From Paramecium sonneborni (Eukaryota; Ciliophora; Oligohymenophorea; Peniculida; Parameciidae), in assembly GCA_905182985.1 (NCBI GenBank), contig CAJJDN010000017.1:443775-507774 (forward strand): 64,000 nucleotides of DNA, written 5' to 3'. A program made the translations under genes and the position numbers. The notes below the pieces were generated by a model that made no database searches, was not told where the DNA came from, and was given only the letters and a program-made list of their open reading frames with translations. This document shows, piece by piece, positions 35,515-46,900 of the stretch (its first letter is position 1; each line of letters opens with the position of its first letter).

Positions 35515-36453
35515 ATGATCAATCCTGACCCAATATTTTATGCAGAAATGGATGATCTTATAATAAATGAATTAACTTAGCAAAATGCTTAAGTTTAAAG
35601 AGTTAATCTATAAGACATTAGCTTCACAGCAGGAAATGTAAAATAAAGTAATATTGAAAGGAATTTAAATTTTTTATTAATAACGAGCTAATAGATTTTG
35701 ATGCTTTCTTAGCTTATGGATACATGAATCCTAAACATTATCTAGACTACTTATATATTAATTAAGCAGTTCATGCCTCAGGAAGAACAACTTTACATAA
35801 ACCTGAAACAGAACATATTCTTTACAATAAGTTACTATAATATATCAATTTTTCAAAATATAAAATCCCTTTTCCGAAAATAGGAGTGGCATTCTCAATA
35901 AACTCATTTAAATAAGTTATTAATTAATTTGATGAAGAAGCAATAATGAAAGATGTTCATGGATATTCAGGAATAGGAGTACATTTGACTCATTGTAGAA
36001 ACAATAGTGTAGAGATGTATTCTCGTGCTTTGTGGAAATAAGAATAATAAATTTCTTAAGTTTATATAAATGATTCTCCTGGAAAATCAGTAAGAGTTCT
36101 TGTAATGGGTGGAAAAGCAGTCTCTGTTGCTGAGTTTAAATTTAGTAAAGTAAAATATAAAGAGAATTTTAATATAGAATTTTAAATCAGTTGGTTTAAG
36201 TGAAGAAGCATCAGTAGAATCCTTAATGAATTCAGAAAAAAAGGATATTTATTTTAATCTTGCTGAATAGGCTTGTCAAGCAATTGATGAAAATTTAACT
36301 GTTGGTGGTGTAGATATATTGGATTCTAAAATATTTGGTTTATAAGTTTTAGAAATAAATAGTTGTCCAGAGATGTGTGATTCAATTAGTGCAACTAATT
36401 TACCTTTACTTGAATATTTTGGATAGGCTTTTCTTAAAAAAATAAAAAATTGA
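35515..36453 (+). CDS. ATP-grasp ligase, RimK/glutathione-synthase-like
   Basis: ATG 35515, TGA 36451-36453, introns 35638-35660 (23 nt) and 36150-36177 (28 nt), 295 aa. The order of elements fits an ATP-grasp fold: an N-terminal pre-ATP-grasp part, KPETEHILYNKL, the ATP-binding strand EAIMKDVHGYSGIGVHL (Lys and Gly-rich loop), VRVLVMGGKAVSVAEF, then GGVDILDSK and VLEINSCPEM with the Mg2+-binding Glu-x-Asn. Such enzymes join a carboxylate to an amine through an acyl phosphate. The substrate cannot be told from sequence; peptide or protein glutamylation, as by RimK, is possible. Confidence 0.82.
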
Positions 36454-36614
36454 TTTGTTTTTGGCATTTCTAATTAAAATATTATTTGTAGTTCTACTAT
36501 ACAAATGGAATTAATAATATTATTTGGTTATTCCATTATTTTTAATTAATTATATATTTCCAACAAAAACATATTTTTAATAAATGAAATAATATTTTTA
36601 TTTATTTTCAATAT

Positions 36615-37626
36615 ATGATAAATCGTATATTATTATAAACATGGAATAAATTTGCATTTTAGACAAGATATTTTAATGCTTAAGCTCCAGCAACTTAAAG
36701 TGAAAAATTATTATAATTTACTGATGCATTGACTAAATAATAATTAAAAGATACTAAATAATAAGTCTCATAAGGAAGATCATGGAAAATAGATGAATTA
36801 AGATTAAAATCAACAGAAGATTTAACAAAATTATGGTATATTTTAATTTATATGATTTAAGGTATGTAATGTTGAAGGAAAAGAATTTATTATTATCAGA
36901 TGGAATTTTTTTCAAAAAAGTTATAGGTGTTAAAGGAAGAATGGGAAAACTTGTTTAACTTAAGAAATCTATGTCTAGATTAAAGACAGTTGTAAGAGAG
37001 AGAGAAATAATTAGAGAGAAGTATAGAAGATAATTAGAGGATGAATATGTTAAATAAAAGACAGAATAATATTTGGCTAAAGTAATTATTAATATATATG
37101 TAGCAATAAGAGATAATGTAATAAGAAATTGAAGTTCCAGAAATAACATCAAATCTATTAAGAGCAAAAGTTAGAGATCTTAAATTAGGAAAAGATGATG
37201 TTTCTTATATTGAAGAAGCATTAAGAATAAAGCATAAGAAAGAAAATTATAAATTATATTTAAAAGAGAAATATGATTATAAGAATAAACCTATTGTTAG
37301 ATTAGGAGATGAAATTCCTGAAGGAAAAACAGAGGTAAAAATTTATATATAATGATGAGGATTAAGTTATTAGATAATTTAAGTCTTCAGTCTAAGAATA
37401 AATTCAAACAGCAAAACCTATACCTTAAGATGAAATTTTGAGATCTCATGTTAAAAATTGGTTCATGTTAGGTCCAAAATAAAAGAGAGTTATTGTTAAT
37501 TTCATATAAGCAAGAAGAGCTAGAGAATCTAAATAATTATTTTTAAGAGAATTAGATTTATTAGGCTAAAAGATTAGACATGATTTGCAATAATACCAAT
37601 CATAAAAATTAGGATAATAATAATGA
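36615..37626 (+). CDS. MRPL47: Mitochondrial ribosomal protein uL29m (MRPL47)
   Basis: ATG 36615, TGA 37624-37626, introns 36836-36861, 37082-37103 and 37335-37359, 312 aa. The family core is clear: GRSWKIDELRLKSTEDLTKL joined across the first intron to WYVMLKEKNLLLSD, then a helical RLKTVVREREIIREKY. This is the N-terminal domain of MRPL47, the mitochondrial version of L29 at the exit tunnel of the large subunit. The N-terminus is basic and lacks acids, as in mitochondrial presequences. The C-terminal 130 residues are longer than in animals, as is common for ciliate mitoribosome proteins. Confidence 0.92.
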
Positions 37627-37693
37627 TATATTATATAAAAGAGTATTCAAAATAAATATAAACTTTTAATATATTAGTATTTTATTAATTTCA

Positions 37694-38563
37694 ATGAAAA
37701 AAGGAAAAAAAAATAAAAAAGATTCACTTAAAAAAGAAGAAGAATAAATTGAAAATTTTTGGAAAGCTTAAAAATTGAATTTAAACTTTTTAGAAAGTTT
37801 GAATCTTAAGAATGAATTTTATCCACAAAATAAACAAATATTTGTGAATGAATAAATGCATATTTAAAAAAGAACTTCTAAAATTAGATGTGTAATGAAA
37901 AAAAATAATAATGCTCCTTTAATTGATTGTAGAACTAAATAAAAAGTTTAAAATTTTATAGAGTCTTCTAATAATCAATAAATTGAAATTGAATAAATAT
38001 AGATTATTAATAAACAAGTTTTTTTGGATGTTAGTAACAATAATGCTGTTATTGTTATAAGTTCAGAGGAATCTGTAATATGTCTAAATGACATTGAAGA
38101 TCAAATTTTAGAAGATTATTTATCATGTCATGATGATTAATAATCTAAAACATAAGCTTAACCATAAATTTATTCAAGAGCTAGATAACCTCCTTAAATA
38201 CCTAGATATTTGTAATATGAACCAGAAAAATCAAGTTCTTCATCAATAAATCTTAGTTAACCATTATCAGCTAGTTTAGTTTATAAATTTATGAATGATG
38301 AGTAGGATTTCTAAAGAAATTTTGATGATTGGAGTTTAAGTAGTTTAGAATCTAAAACTCCACCTATTAAAAATAATCAACACTACAATACATTTTTAGA
38401 ATTATAAAAATATTTTTCTACAATAACTGATTATTAATATGAGGCTTTATTATTGGCTTATAATAATAATTATAAACTTGTATTGCAAATCTTGTAAGTG
38501 GATTAAAAGTAAATACAAAGATTATTAGATAAAAATAAAAATAGAAAAAAATTGAAAATATGA
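37694..38563 (+). CDS. Hypothetical protein
   Basis: A single open frame, ATG 37694 to TGA 38561-38563, 289 aa, no intron. It starts with a Lys-rich patch (MKKGKKNKKDSLKKEEE), continues through an Asn/Gln-rich middle and a Ser-rich stretch near 190-215 (EKSSSSSINLSQPLS), and ends with a small helical, basic domain (YQYEALLLAYNNNYKLVLQI). The latter faintly resembles a UBA-type three-helix unit, but without a diagnostic motif. Not recognised. Confidence 0.75.
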
Positions 38564-38892
38564 TTCATATATGATAGTCTTTGTATTTATTTAACACTTC
38601 TTATATTTTCTTTGTTAATATATAATTACTAAAAACTAGCTTTTCTAACAAACTCTTTTAGAATTTTTAAAAATATACTTTTTCGTTGATTAAGAAATTT
38701 TTTATTCTTTTTTTAAATAAAGAAATTTTTAAATGAGAGACATCTGAATATTTGAATTATTTTAAGAATAAAAATATATCCTAATAAAATTATTTGAAAT
38801 AAATATCAAAACTATATAATAAATGTAAAATGAAAAAAGCTTTTAGTATTTGATTCATAATCATTTCTTATTTATAAAATATTAAAACATTT
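38564..38892. other. Convergent intergenic spacer, no gene seen
   Basis: AT-rich sequence between the stops of two converging genes; it must hold both 3' ends. No distinct signal recognised. Confidence 0.5.
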
Positions 38893-39719
38893 TCAATTAA
38901 GTGTATATTGATAAAAAGAAAGAGATTCTGTAGATAATTTATTTTGTAATTCCAAAAAATATGCATCAGGAACTACTTTCTATTTAAGATCCCAATTGAA
39001 CATCCAAAATTAGGATTTACAAAACTACATATTAATCTAGTATTTGTTTGATTTTTTATTGTCACTCTAATTTGTATAACATAATTGTCTAGTTAGAAGT
39101 TATAGTTATCCTCTTCTTTCTCTATAAACTTTTACAATAGGATTGTTGATAGATTCTAAGCCACTCTCTAATGAAACATTTTCTAAACTTTCTTATTTGT
39201 TAAGCACAATATCATTTTTCTTAGTTTACCCAAGCCAAACTTCAACCCAACATTTCCACATTATTTATGGTTGTAATTCATCAATTAATTATTTTTCAAG
39301 CTTTTCAAGTTAAGTATATTCAGTTTCTAAATTTTGAGTAATAAATTACTTATTAGTTTACCATTAGCTTAATCAACTACAAATTTCACTTTAGCTCCGT
39401 CTGAAATTTTCGTTGAAATAAATTAAATTTGATTTTATTTTGTTATCCAACTTAAGGTGTATTCAGTTGGACAAGTAATTACAGATTCATTATTTTATTC
39501 TGAGAACTTTGAATCTCCTTCTGATATTATCTTACATAAAATAAGAAATTAACTTTTATTTAAGAGTGAGTCCATAACTTTACTTCTCCCTTAGTTGGCC
39601 AAAAAAAATTGTTTTATTATGATTGCTATTATCCCATTTTAATTATATAGATTATTATTCAATTGTAGAAATAATATAATTGAACTCATCACATCAATAT
39701 CAGCCCATTCTTTATTCAT
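38893..39719 (-). CDS. Hypothetical protein
   Basis: ATG 39719, TGA 38895-38893. A 35-nt GT...AG intron near 39330-39365 converts an erratic frame into clean protein; the spliced length is 264 codons (263 aa). Readable parts include VITCPTEYTLSW, KISDGAKVKFVVDQ, a helix LEKLEKQLIDELQPQ, and IMWKCWVEVWLGQTKKND. The C-terminus is Gln/Asn-rich and ends SLSFYQYTLN. The intron is longer than most here. No family recognised. Confidence 0.65.
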
Positions 39720-40362
39720 TTATTATTATTCATTAATTTATGATATCAGTAAAAATAAATCATTTATTCGATCAGCGAATTTCAAATTCTTAAAAGAAAT
39801 TGAATAGAATTTTAAAAATCAAGTGCAGACAATTAATTTCATTCTTCGTCAATTCAAAAGTTCATATATTTTATTTAATTTTAAATATGTTTTGTATCTT
39901 ATATGATAGTTTTACATTATTATTTATGTTTAAATTTTCTGAACTACTGGAAAAATTAATTTAAAAGAAAATTTGTTTATTTTCCTTTATTTATCTTTAT
40001 TAAGATAAAATTCTCCTAATATATATATATTTCTTTAAGTTTATAAAGAGTATTAATACTACTGTTGATGAATTTCATAATCTATAATTGAAATTTATAA
40101 TGAAAATATTTATAAAATTAAAATATTTTAAGAGCTTGATTATTTTTTTTAATAACTTTTTAAGTTAATTTCCAATCATAAAAAGCATTTTTATTAAATA
40201 AAACTTATTTTAAATAATAATTATGATTAGCAATCAATTATTTTAAATTGAAATTTGGATATTTCAAATGAAGTAATAAAATTATTAAATTATGAAAATT
40301 TTACAGATAAATTATTGAAATATGAAAAATTTTACAAATAAACTACAGAAAAACAGAAATAA
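39720..40362. other. Intergenic, no gene seen
   Basis: AT-rich sequence between two same-strand genes. It contains a short imperfect direct repeat at 40281-40341 and nothing else that I can support. Confidence 0.5.
40281..40341. repeat. Imperfect tandem repeat, two units of about 30 bp
   Basis: The unit ATTATTAAATTATGAAAATT... (40281-40310) recurs at 40311-40341 with a few changes and a 1-bp insertion. It is intergenic, just beyond the stop of the PH-like gene. Confidence 0.75.
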
Positions 40363-41139
40363 TCAATTTATTTTTTTAGTAGGAATGAGACATGGTAAGG
40401 AAGATCTTTTAACTGGCATACTTTTAACTATAAAATCGATACTCTCCTCATTTATTTCCCATTAATCATCTTAACTTAATTATTCACTCTTTATGCCATT
40501 ATTATGTATTTAATTATTATCATTAATTATCTTCTCAATTTATAAATCCAACCATTAGACTTACTTTTTATTTTTGGAATCTTTGATAATATTCCTTTAT
40601 TAAATTATGGTTTTTTCAGTCCTTACCTACTAAGAAATACTTTTCAAAGTTTTTTCATCAGGAATAGTTCCTTTGATTGAATATAATGAATGAATATTTT
40701 CCATTTCTCTAACTGACTGAAACTTTTCTTTCCCATCTAAATCATTTACAGATATTAGGAAAATCCAAAGCAAAGTTTCCTCAGATTTTGGCTCCTTCAC
40801 GTAGCTATTATTTAGATTTTCAAAATGATAAATCTGAGACTTCTTAAATTTTACAATCAGTTCAACCTCATTTTCTGAATATTTAACACATGAATGATAA
40901 ACATTGTTAAAATATACCCCACATTTTGGCTTTTCCTTGAGCTTATCAAATTATTTAGAGGACCATTTAAAACATCTACTATAATAAACTAGCATTCCAT
41001 TATTTAATAGAGAGATCATTCTAGAGTTATGAAATAGAAAGCTATTATTCAGCTTTTTTGCTTATATTATTCTTCCTTATAAAAATGGCTAAATTTTAAT
41101 CTATCTTTTGCCTTTATGTGATTAAAACTCGTTGTGCAT
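40363..41139 (-). CDS. PH-domain-like protein
   Basis: Open frame from ATG 41139 to TGA 40365-40363, 258 aa, no intron. Residues about 15-130 alternate strands in a pattern like a pleckstrin-homology domain: FLFHNSRMISLLNNGMLVYY, then GVYFNNVYHSCVKYSENEVE, VKFKKSQIYHFE, ending with a Trp-containing helix region (ETLLWIFLISVND). The conserved C-terminal Trp supports PH but the lipid-binding KxnR motif is not evident. Residues 150-258 are charged and end KRSSLPCLIPTKKIN. Binding target unknown. Confidence 0.65.
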
Positions 41140-41299
41140 AATAAAAATAATATCATTTTACTAAAATAATATCGTTTTTTAAAGAATTCTCAGATTATCC
41201 TTCATTTATTTAAATAATATAATTTAGATAGTAGAACAATCCGAATCTTTATGCTTAAAAGACTTGAGTAAATTAAAAAAATTGAAAAAAAATAGATTT

Positions 41300-42037
41300 T
41301 CATTAATTTAATGAAATTAGAAATAATTTTTGATAAATAGCAAAGCTGTTGTATTTCTCTAAAATTCTTTAATTTTATTATTTATTATTTTAATTTACAA
41401 AATATTTAACAGATTTAAGAATATTTACTACTCGAAATTTTAAATCTCTTGATTTTTAAATAAATTACAAAATTAATATAAATTTTCTTTAATTAATATT
41501 ATGACTTTTTTAAATGAAGACGCATATTAAATTATTCCTATAAAAATAAATTTACTGAGTTAATTTATTTAATCTTAAACTTAGAAAATATAAAATAATT
41601 TTTCTCTTTAATAAAAAGACAATAAAAAAAGTTAAAATAAAAAACTTAAATTAAAAAATATACTCCTATTATTTTAGAGAATTGTTATTTTATTATTTTG
41701 ATAAATTTGATAGCTATTTCTTTTTGATTATATATATATAAATACTTTTAAATAAATTTTTATCTTTTTAAGCATTTTTGGATGATATAAAATTGATAAA
41801 AATGAGTAATACATGCGATAATATTATTGATACAAATTATTGAGAATCTAGAAATTCTAATGCATAATGGATTATATATAATTCAATTAAATAACAGAAA
41901 TAAAATAATGGGGAAATTCTGCCGATTTTCTCATAAAATAATAAAGTAATGATAATAGAGTCACAAAGGGTTTTTCTAATAGAATGAAATAAATTTATAA
42001 AAAAATCCTCTCTGTAATGAAAAGATGCTGAAAACAT
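41300..42037 (-). CDS. Weak ORF, possible hydrophobic protein or pseudogene
   Basis: From ATG 42037 the frame is free of TGA to 41302-41300, 245 codons. The first 90 residues are hydrophobic (FFINLFHSIRKTL, CDSIIITLLFYEK); the rest is Lys/Asn/Gln-rich and looks little different from translated AT-rich noise. The length is longer than expected by chance but not decisive. Nothing is recognisable. The remaining flanks (41140-41299, 42038-42330) show no gene. Confidence 0.25.
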
Positions 42038-42330
42038 AGTAAGTTTAAATTTTGAATAGACACAGTAAAGTTATCTGGGAATAAAATGTTCATCTCATAT
42101 TATAAATTATTATTTTTGCTTTAAATATTTAAATTATAAACAATAAAGAGAAAAATAAATATAATCAAATATTTATTTATAATATTTTACTTTCAAATTT
42201 ATGATATTGCTAAGATACTATATATCCATGGATTATTTGTGAATTAATTTAGTTTCAAATAAGAAAAAGCAGTGGAGTTTAATAAAAATTTGGAAATCCT
42301 TATTTAAAAAGAAAACCTTTTTTATTTATG

Positions 42331-42570
42331 TCATTATAAAAAAGCAATAAATATATAGAATAATTTAAAGAAATTACTAAATTTAATATTAAATTGCCAA
42401 TCAACTGCAAATTTTCCAATAATATATGCTTTTGGCTTATTGGATTGATTCTGTGCCTTTTTAAATTTTTTCTCCAAATAATAATTTAATTCTTCCCTTG
42501 TTAACGCAGTCCTTACAGTGATCCTGCATTTCTTTATTAGAAAGTGATTAATTATTTTTACTCATACAAT
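42331..42570 (-). CDS. Short protein-like fragment, possibly part of a small gene
   Basis: A minus-strand frame ending at TGA 42333-42331 reads CRITVRTALTREELNYYLEK then KPKAYIIGKFAVDW, which is far more protein-like than the neighbourhood. A TGA lies in frame at about residue 12 upstream, so a first exon further right (towards 42700) must exist if this is a gene; a 36-nt or 30-nt intron could join it. Not recognised. It could also be a remnant of a decayed gene. Confidence 0.35.
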
Positions 42571-42827
42571 CTGAATTTCAAAATGAAAGATTACCTTTCT
42601 ATTATTACAAAAAATAAAAATGAAATTCTATGGAAATAATTATGTTAATTTTCATAAATTTTTAATTTAGATATCCTTTATTTGTCATCTATCTTTATTT
42701 TAGATACACAATTAAGAGTTATTGTATTTTCTTAAATTTAAAATTATAAATAAAATTTTTATTTAATACTTTAGTTATTTTCTCGTAATTAAAAAAAATT
42801 TACTTTATTGGTAATTTTATATTCATT

Positions 42828-43749
42828 ATGATTATCATTTATATTTATTTCTTGAATTCTTTAGTGTTTGGTTTACCAAATGAACGTTAAAGGAAAGTGA
42901 TAGAAGATTTAAAGAGAGAGGATACCTTATTTGATTTTCATCCTAATGAAAAATTAAACAATAAAATGAAAATTGGACCTTATCCATAAGATTAGATTGA
43001 TTGTAAATAAGTTTCTATTTGCAAAAATTGTAAATCAAATGAGGCATATTTGATCACAACTAAAAATGCCCATCTTATTGGATTACATTTTGGTTATAAG
43101 TAGGAAATATTAGATCTAGTTCAATCATTAAAATTTTTAGATTAGAATATAGAATTTTGGTTTGCATTTTCTGAAAAATAAATTTGTATAGAGAAAAGTT
43201 AAATTGAAATGGATGTAATAGAATAAATTATATTAGATATAACTATCTTCTATATAGAAATAATATCATATTCCTAAAAACAACAATAGTGTTTTTCCTC
43301 ATTTATTTTCTATTGAAGATAATATCAAATTAAATAATATTTAGATGATTGCTAAATTTAATAAAAAAGATTGGAATTATGAAATTCTGTCTTTAAATTA
43401 TTTAGGAGAGTGTATATCTGATTTTTTTGTTTGTGAATAATTTTATGAAGCTGAGAATGTAATATAAATAATTATTTAATAGAATTAAATGAGAATGAAA
43501 GGTAAGTTAAAATCTTAAGATAAAATAACATTTGAAATAACAGGAAGTTAAAATAAAAAATAATTAATAATTGAAGAAATAGAGTTGCCAAATTTATTTT
43601 TTGATTAATTAATAAAATAGTTTTTTGGAGAGAGATTTATTGAATAGATTGAATATGATATGAATCAGTAATATAAAATTGAGATAAGTGAGTTTTATAT
43701 CAATAATAATCTTGAATTAGAATTAGAATTAAAAATAGAAGATCATTGA
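42828..43749 (+). CDS. Secreted or ER-lumenal protein of unknown function
   Basis: ATG 42828, TGA 43747-43749. A 22-nt intron (43215-43236) is required for the frame; a 24-nt one (43459-43482) is optional in frame. Spliced length about 291-299 aa. The N-terminus MIIIYIYFLNSLVFG is a short hydrophobic signal peptide followed by charged sequence. A Cys cluster (DCKQVSICKNCKS) at about 60-72 may form disulfides. The C-terminal half has alternating strands (KMRGKLKS-like, KITFEITGS, KIEISEFYI). No transmembrane segment beyond the signal. Family not recognised. Confidence 0.72.
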
Positions 43750-43783
43750 ATATATAGTTATTTAAATAAAAAGTATAATTCAA

Positions 43784-43864
43784 GTCAGTTTGGCCGAGTG
43801 GTTAAGGCGGTGGACTTGAAATCCACTGGGTTTACCCGCGCAGGTTCGAATCCTGCAGCTGACG
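43784..43864 (+). tRNA. trnS-UGA: tRNA-Ser (anticodon UGA)
   Basis: A type II tRNA with all arms. The 7-bp acceptor stem pairs GTCAGTT with AGCTGAC (one T-G pair) and G is the discriminator. A box TGGCCGAGTGG lies at 43791-43801 and B box GGTTCGAATCC at 43843-43853. The anticodon stem GTGGA/TCCAC encloses the loop CTTGAAA with anticodon TGA at 43817-43819. The long variable arm is typical of Ser/Leu tRNAs. No CCA is encoded and no intron is present. It decodes UCA codons. Confidence 0.97.
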
Positions 43865-43880
43865 ATTTTTTTGATTTTTA
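43865..43880 (+). terminator. RNA polymerase III terminator of tRNA-Ser
   Basis: A run of seven T (43866-43872) directly follows the tRNA discriminator base, the usual Pol III stop signal. Confidence 0.8.
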
Positions 43881-43936
43881 TAATATTGATGATATATTTT
43901 CTAAAAAAGTGTTTAATCATATAGTTAATTAATTAA

Positions 43937-46900
43937 ATGCTCATTTAATAAAGAAATTCAACAATCCAATATGAAGATTACAAATCCTTTTTATACAGTT
44001 AATGGCTATACAATAACTACCTAACAGAATTACATAATATTGATTGTCTAAAAGAAATTAGTAATTAGGTTGCTATATTAAGCAAGGAAAAAGCTTAAAT
44101 TAATTAAGAATAACTCATTTAAATTAATACCATTAATCAAAAAGTAGTTTTTCTTACTTACTTTATTTTTGGTTATCACATAATGTATGTTGAGAAATAA
44201 TATTTTATTTATGCTCTATATAAACAATTCTTGCTTATCATCATTAAGATAAGCAATAAGAACTTTGCTCAATTACTTTCAATTACAGAAACTTCTCCTC
44301 CCTTGTGCAGACTAATTTATTTTGAGTGTGTCATCATGCTTCTAAATTAATCAACCTAACTTTTAAACTTAGCAGAACAAATTTAAGTTGATAAAGATAC
44401 TGATAATATCAATGATATAACTAATTCCAAATTTTTTTATAAGAAAGCTTATATTATTTTGATGGATTTATCTAAAGATTCTTTTTATAACAATTATATA
44501 GAAGGTTAATCATTGATAGCTATTTGTATTAATCAAATGTTCTTAACTGACTAACTAATATCTAAATTACCTGATCAAATAATCAAAAATATTAGATAAC
44601 ATGAAACTCAATATTTAATCCAATTAATGTAATTATTTGTTGATAATAATGATGAAAAATTAAATATTTCAAAATAGATAGTTAGATAAATATTTACTAT
44701 TAATGAAGAAAGAAATTGTGAGATTTCTAAGTTAATATTCTCTAATCTAAAATTATTATCATAATCAACATAAATAAATCTAATTCTTTAATCTATAAGA
44801 ATATGGATTTAATCTAAAAATCCTATTGTTATTGAATAAGTTCGATTATTCTTAGAAGAATTTATAAATAATTAATGTACTTAAATTAAATATGATAATT
44901 TTTGCATTAAAATATTATTTGAAATATTATGTAAATTTAATCATTTATTTTTTTAGCCTCAATTCAATATTTAGGATTTATTGATGAAACTAATTTCACT
45001 GATTTAATTTTGGATGAGATTATATAAATATTTCATCTCCTTTGGCATTAACTTGAAGAAGAAACAAAAGATAGAATGTTTGATGAGAAAACTGAATTCT
45101 GGTTAAGTTTCATACATAAATTAAATTAATAATTAAACCCTATAATTCCTATATAGAAATCAATTACTAGTAAATTGAAAGATAGTGCTGGGTTATATTT
45201 GATTCTACATGACCAATAAAATACTAAGTAATACATTAAATCAACAAATATCTTATTGGATTTTATCGATACTATTTATCCACTTGAACAGTAATTAGTA
45301 AAATCAAGTAAATTATTGTAAAATCTCATAAAATCATCAATTGAATTCTTAGTTGATCCTATTTTAAAAAATGATGAAATTGTCTTATAGACTTTATACA
45401 AAGTTTTAAATTAAGTTTAATTATTGAATCCTCCTATGAAATAGACAGTATTTTAATTAATATGGTCAAGATGGTAGCCAGAGAATCCATTTTATGTAAA
45501 AATTTTACAATCTATTGTCTCTATTTTTCTTGAAAATGAAGATTAATAATTAGGAACAAGAAATAATTTTTTTTTTTCTATTTTGGCTATGGAAAGTGAA
45601 AAGAAAATAATTCATCCTTAAAAATTTCATACTTTATTATAAATCTGTTAATATCTTTGTCTTGAAAATGCTCCTGTTAATATGGAATAAATATTTTCAT
45701 CATCATAAGATCCAAATACATGTTTAAAATTAAAATAATATAAAATTAAAAAAAGCTTTCAAGAATTTTTTCAAGTAAATAACTATTTCTCTATGATTAT
45801 TAAATTGATATAAGGTATCTAAAATACAACTAATTTTGTTTACATTTTAAAAGAGTTTATTAAATTAGAATGGTTACTTACAGAAGGTTTAAATTTAACT
45901 TAAGTTGAATTTGCTGATGAATTTGTTTAATTTTTAGAACTTAAATTAAATTTATTATCAGAAGATTAATAAAAGGAATTAATAGAACTCTTATAAGATT
46001 GTTCAGTTTCTATGATTAATAGATTTCTCAAATTATAAAATCCTACTGATTATTATTATTCAGAATAATATGGAGAAATCATTATCTAAAATGAATTTTG
46101 TTTAAAGGTAATATATTTAATTTTATTTTTAGATTTTAGTTGAAGTATTCATTTTTAATAGTCATTCATCAGAATAACTAAAATAAAAGTGTTTACTTTT
46201 TCTAAGTGTTCTTTTATCATCTAATGAGTACAATTAATTAATTTTCAGAGAATGTATTCGTTTATCTGTAATTTATTGATTAAATCTTAGAATTTCTTAT
46301 AATGTATGAGAAATCAAAGAAATAAAAAATTATAATAATCAATGGAAGATGTCTTAAAAAGATCTTTATCATTTATTAGAAATGATCAAATTTAAAAAAT
46401 GATCCAAAATGCTCCTAAAGATCCATAAAAAAATAAAGTTTTTAGACAATCTAATTTTTCTTAATATGTTGGAGCAACGTTAGAAACTTTTTAAAATATG
46501 AATAAGGATTTTAAAGGAAAAAAATAGTTTTAATTACTCGGTAAAGATAGTGGTTTAGTAATTAAGAACTATTAAGATTTATGCAGTAAAAAATATAAGT
46601 CCTTTACCTTATTAATTGAATTTAAGAGGGAAAGCTTTTATTTTATTAATTCCAATGCTAAAAATAAGGATGAAATATTTAAAGATGAACAAATTTTATT
46701 TAATATGAGCGGACATTTAGATAATTAATCTTCTACAAATGAGTCAAACCAAAAACATAATATTGATTAACTTGACTTTCTTAGGGTTGCACTTTTAAAA
46801 CCACCTTTTTAAAACGAAAATTAAAAAATAAATCCATTATAAAATTCTCTCAAAATTTCTATATTAAATTTTGAATAAAAAATGTATGACATAAATTTGA

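Noticed and set aside
36955..37167. Minus-strand hydrophobic open frame
   Set aside because: It is the complement of the charged helical part of the uL29m gene on the plus strand.
43784..43864. A suppressor or stop-reassigned tRNA
   Set aside because: The anticodon UGA reads the Ser codon UCA; a Gln tRNA for UAA/UAG would need UUA or CUA. The long variable arm confirms Ser.
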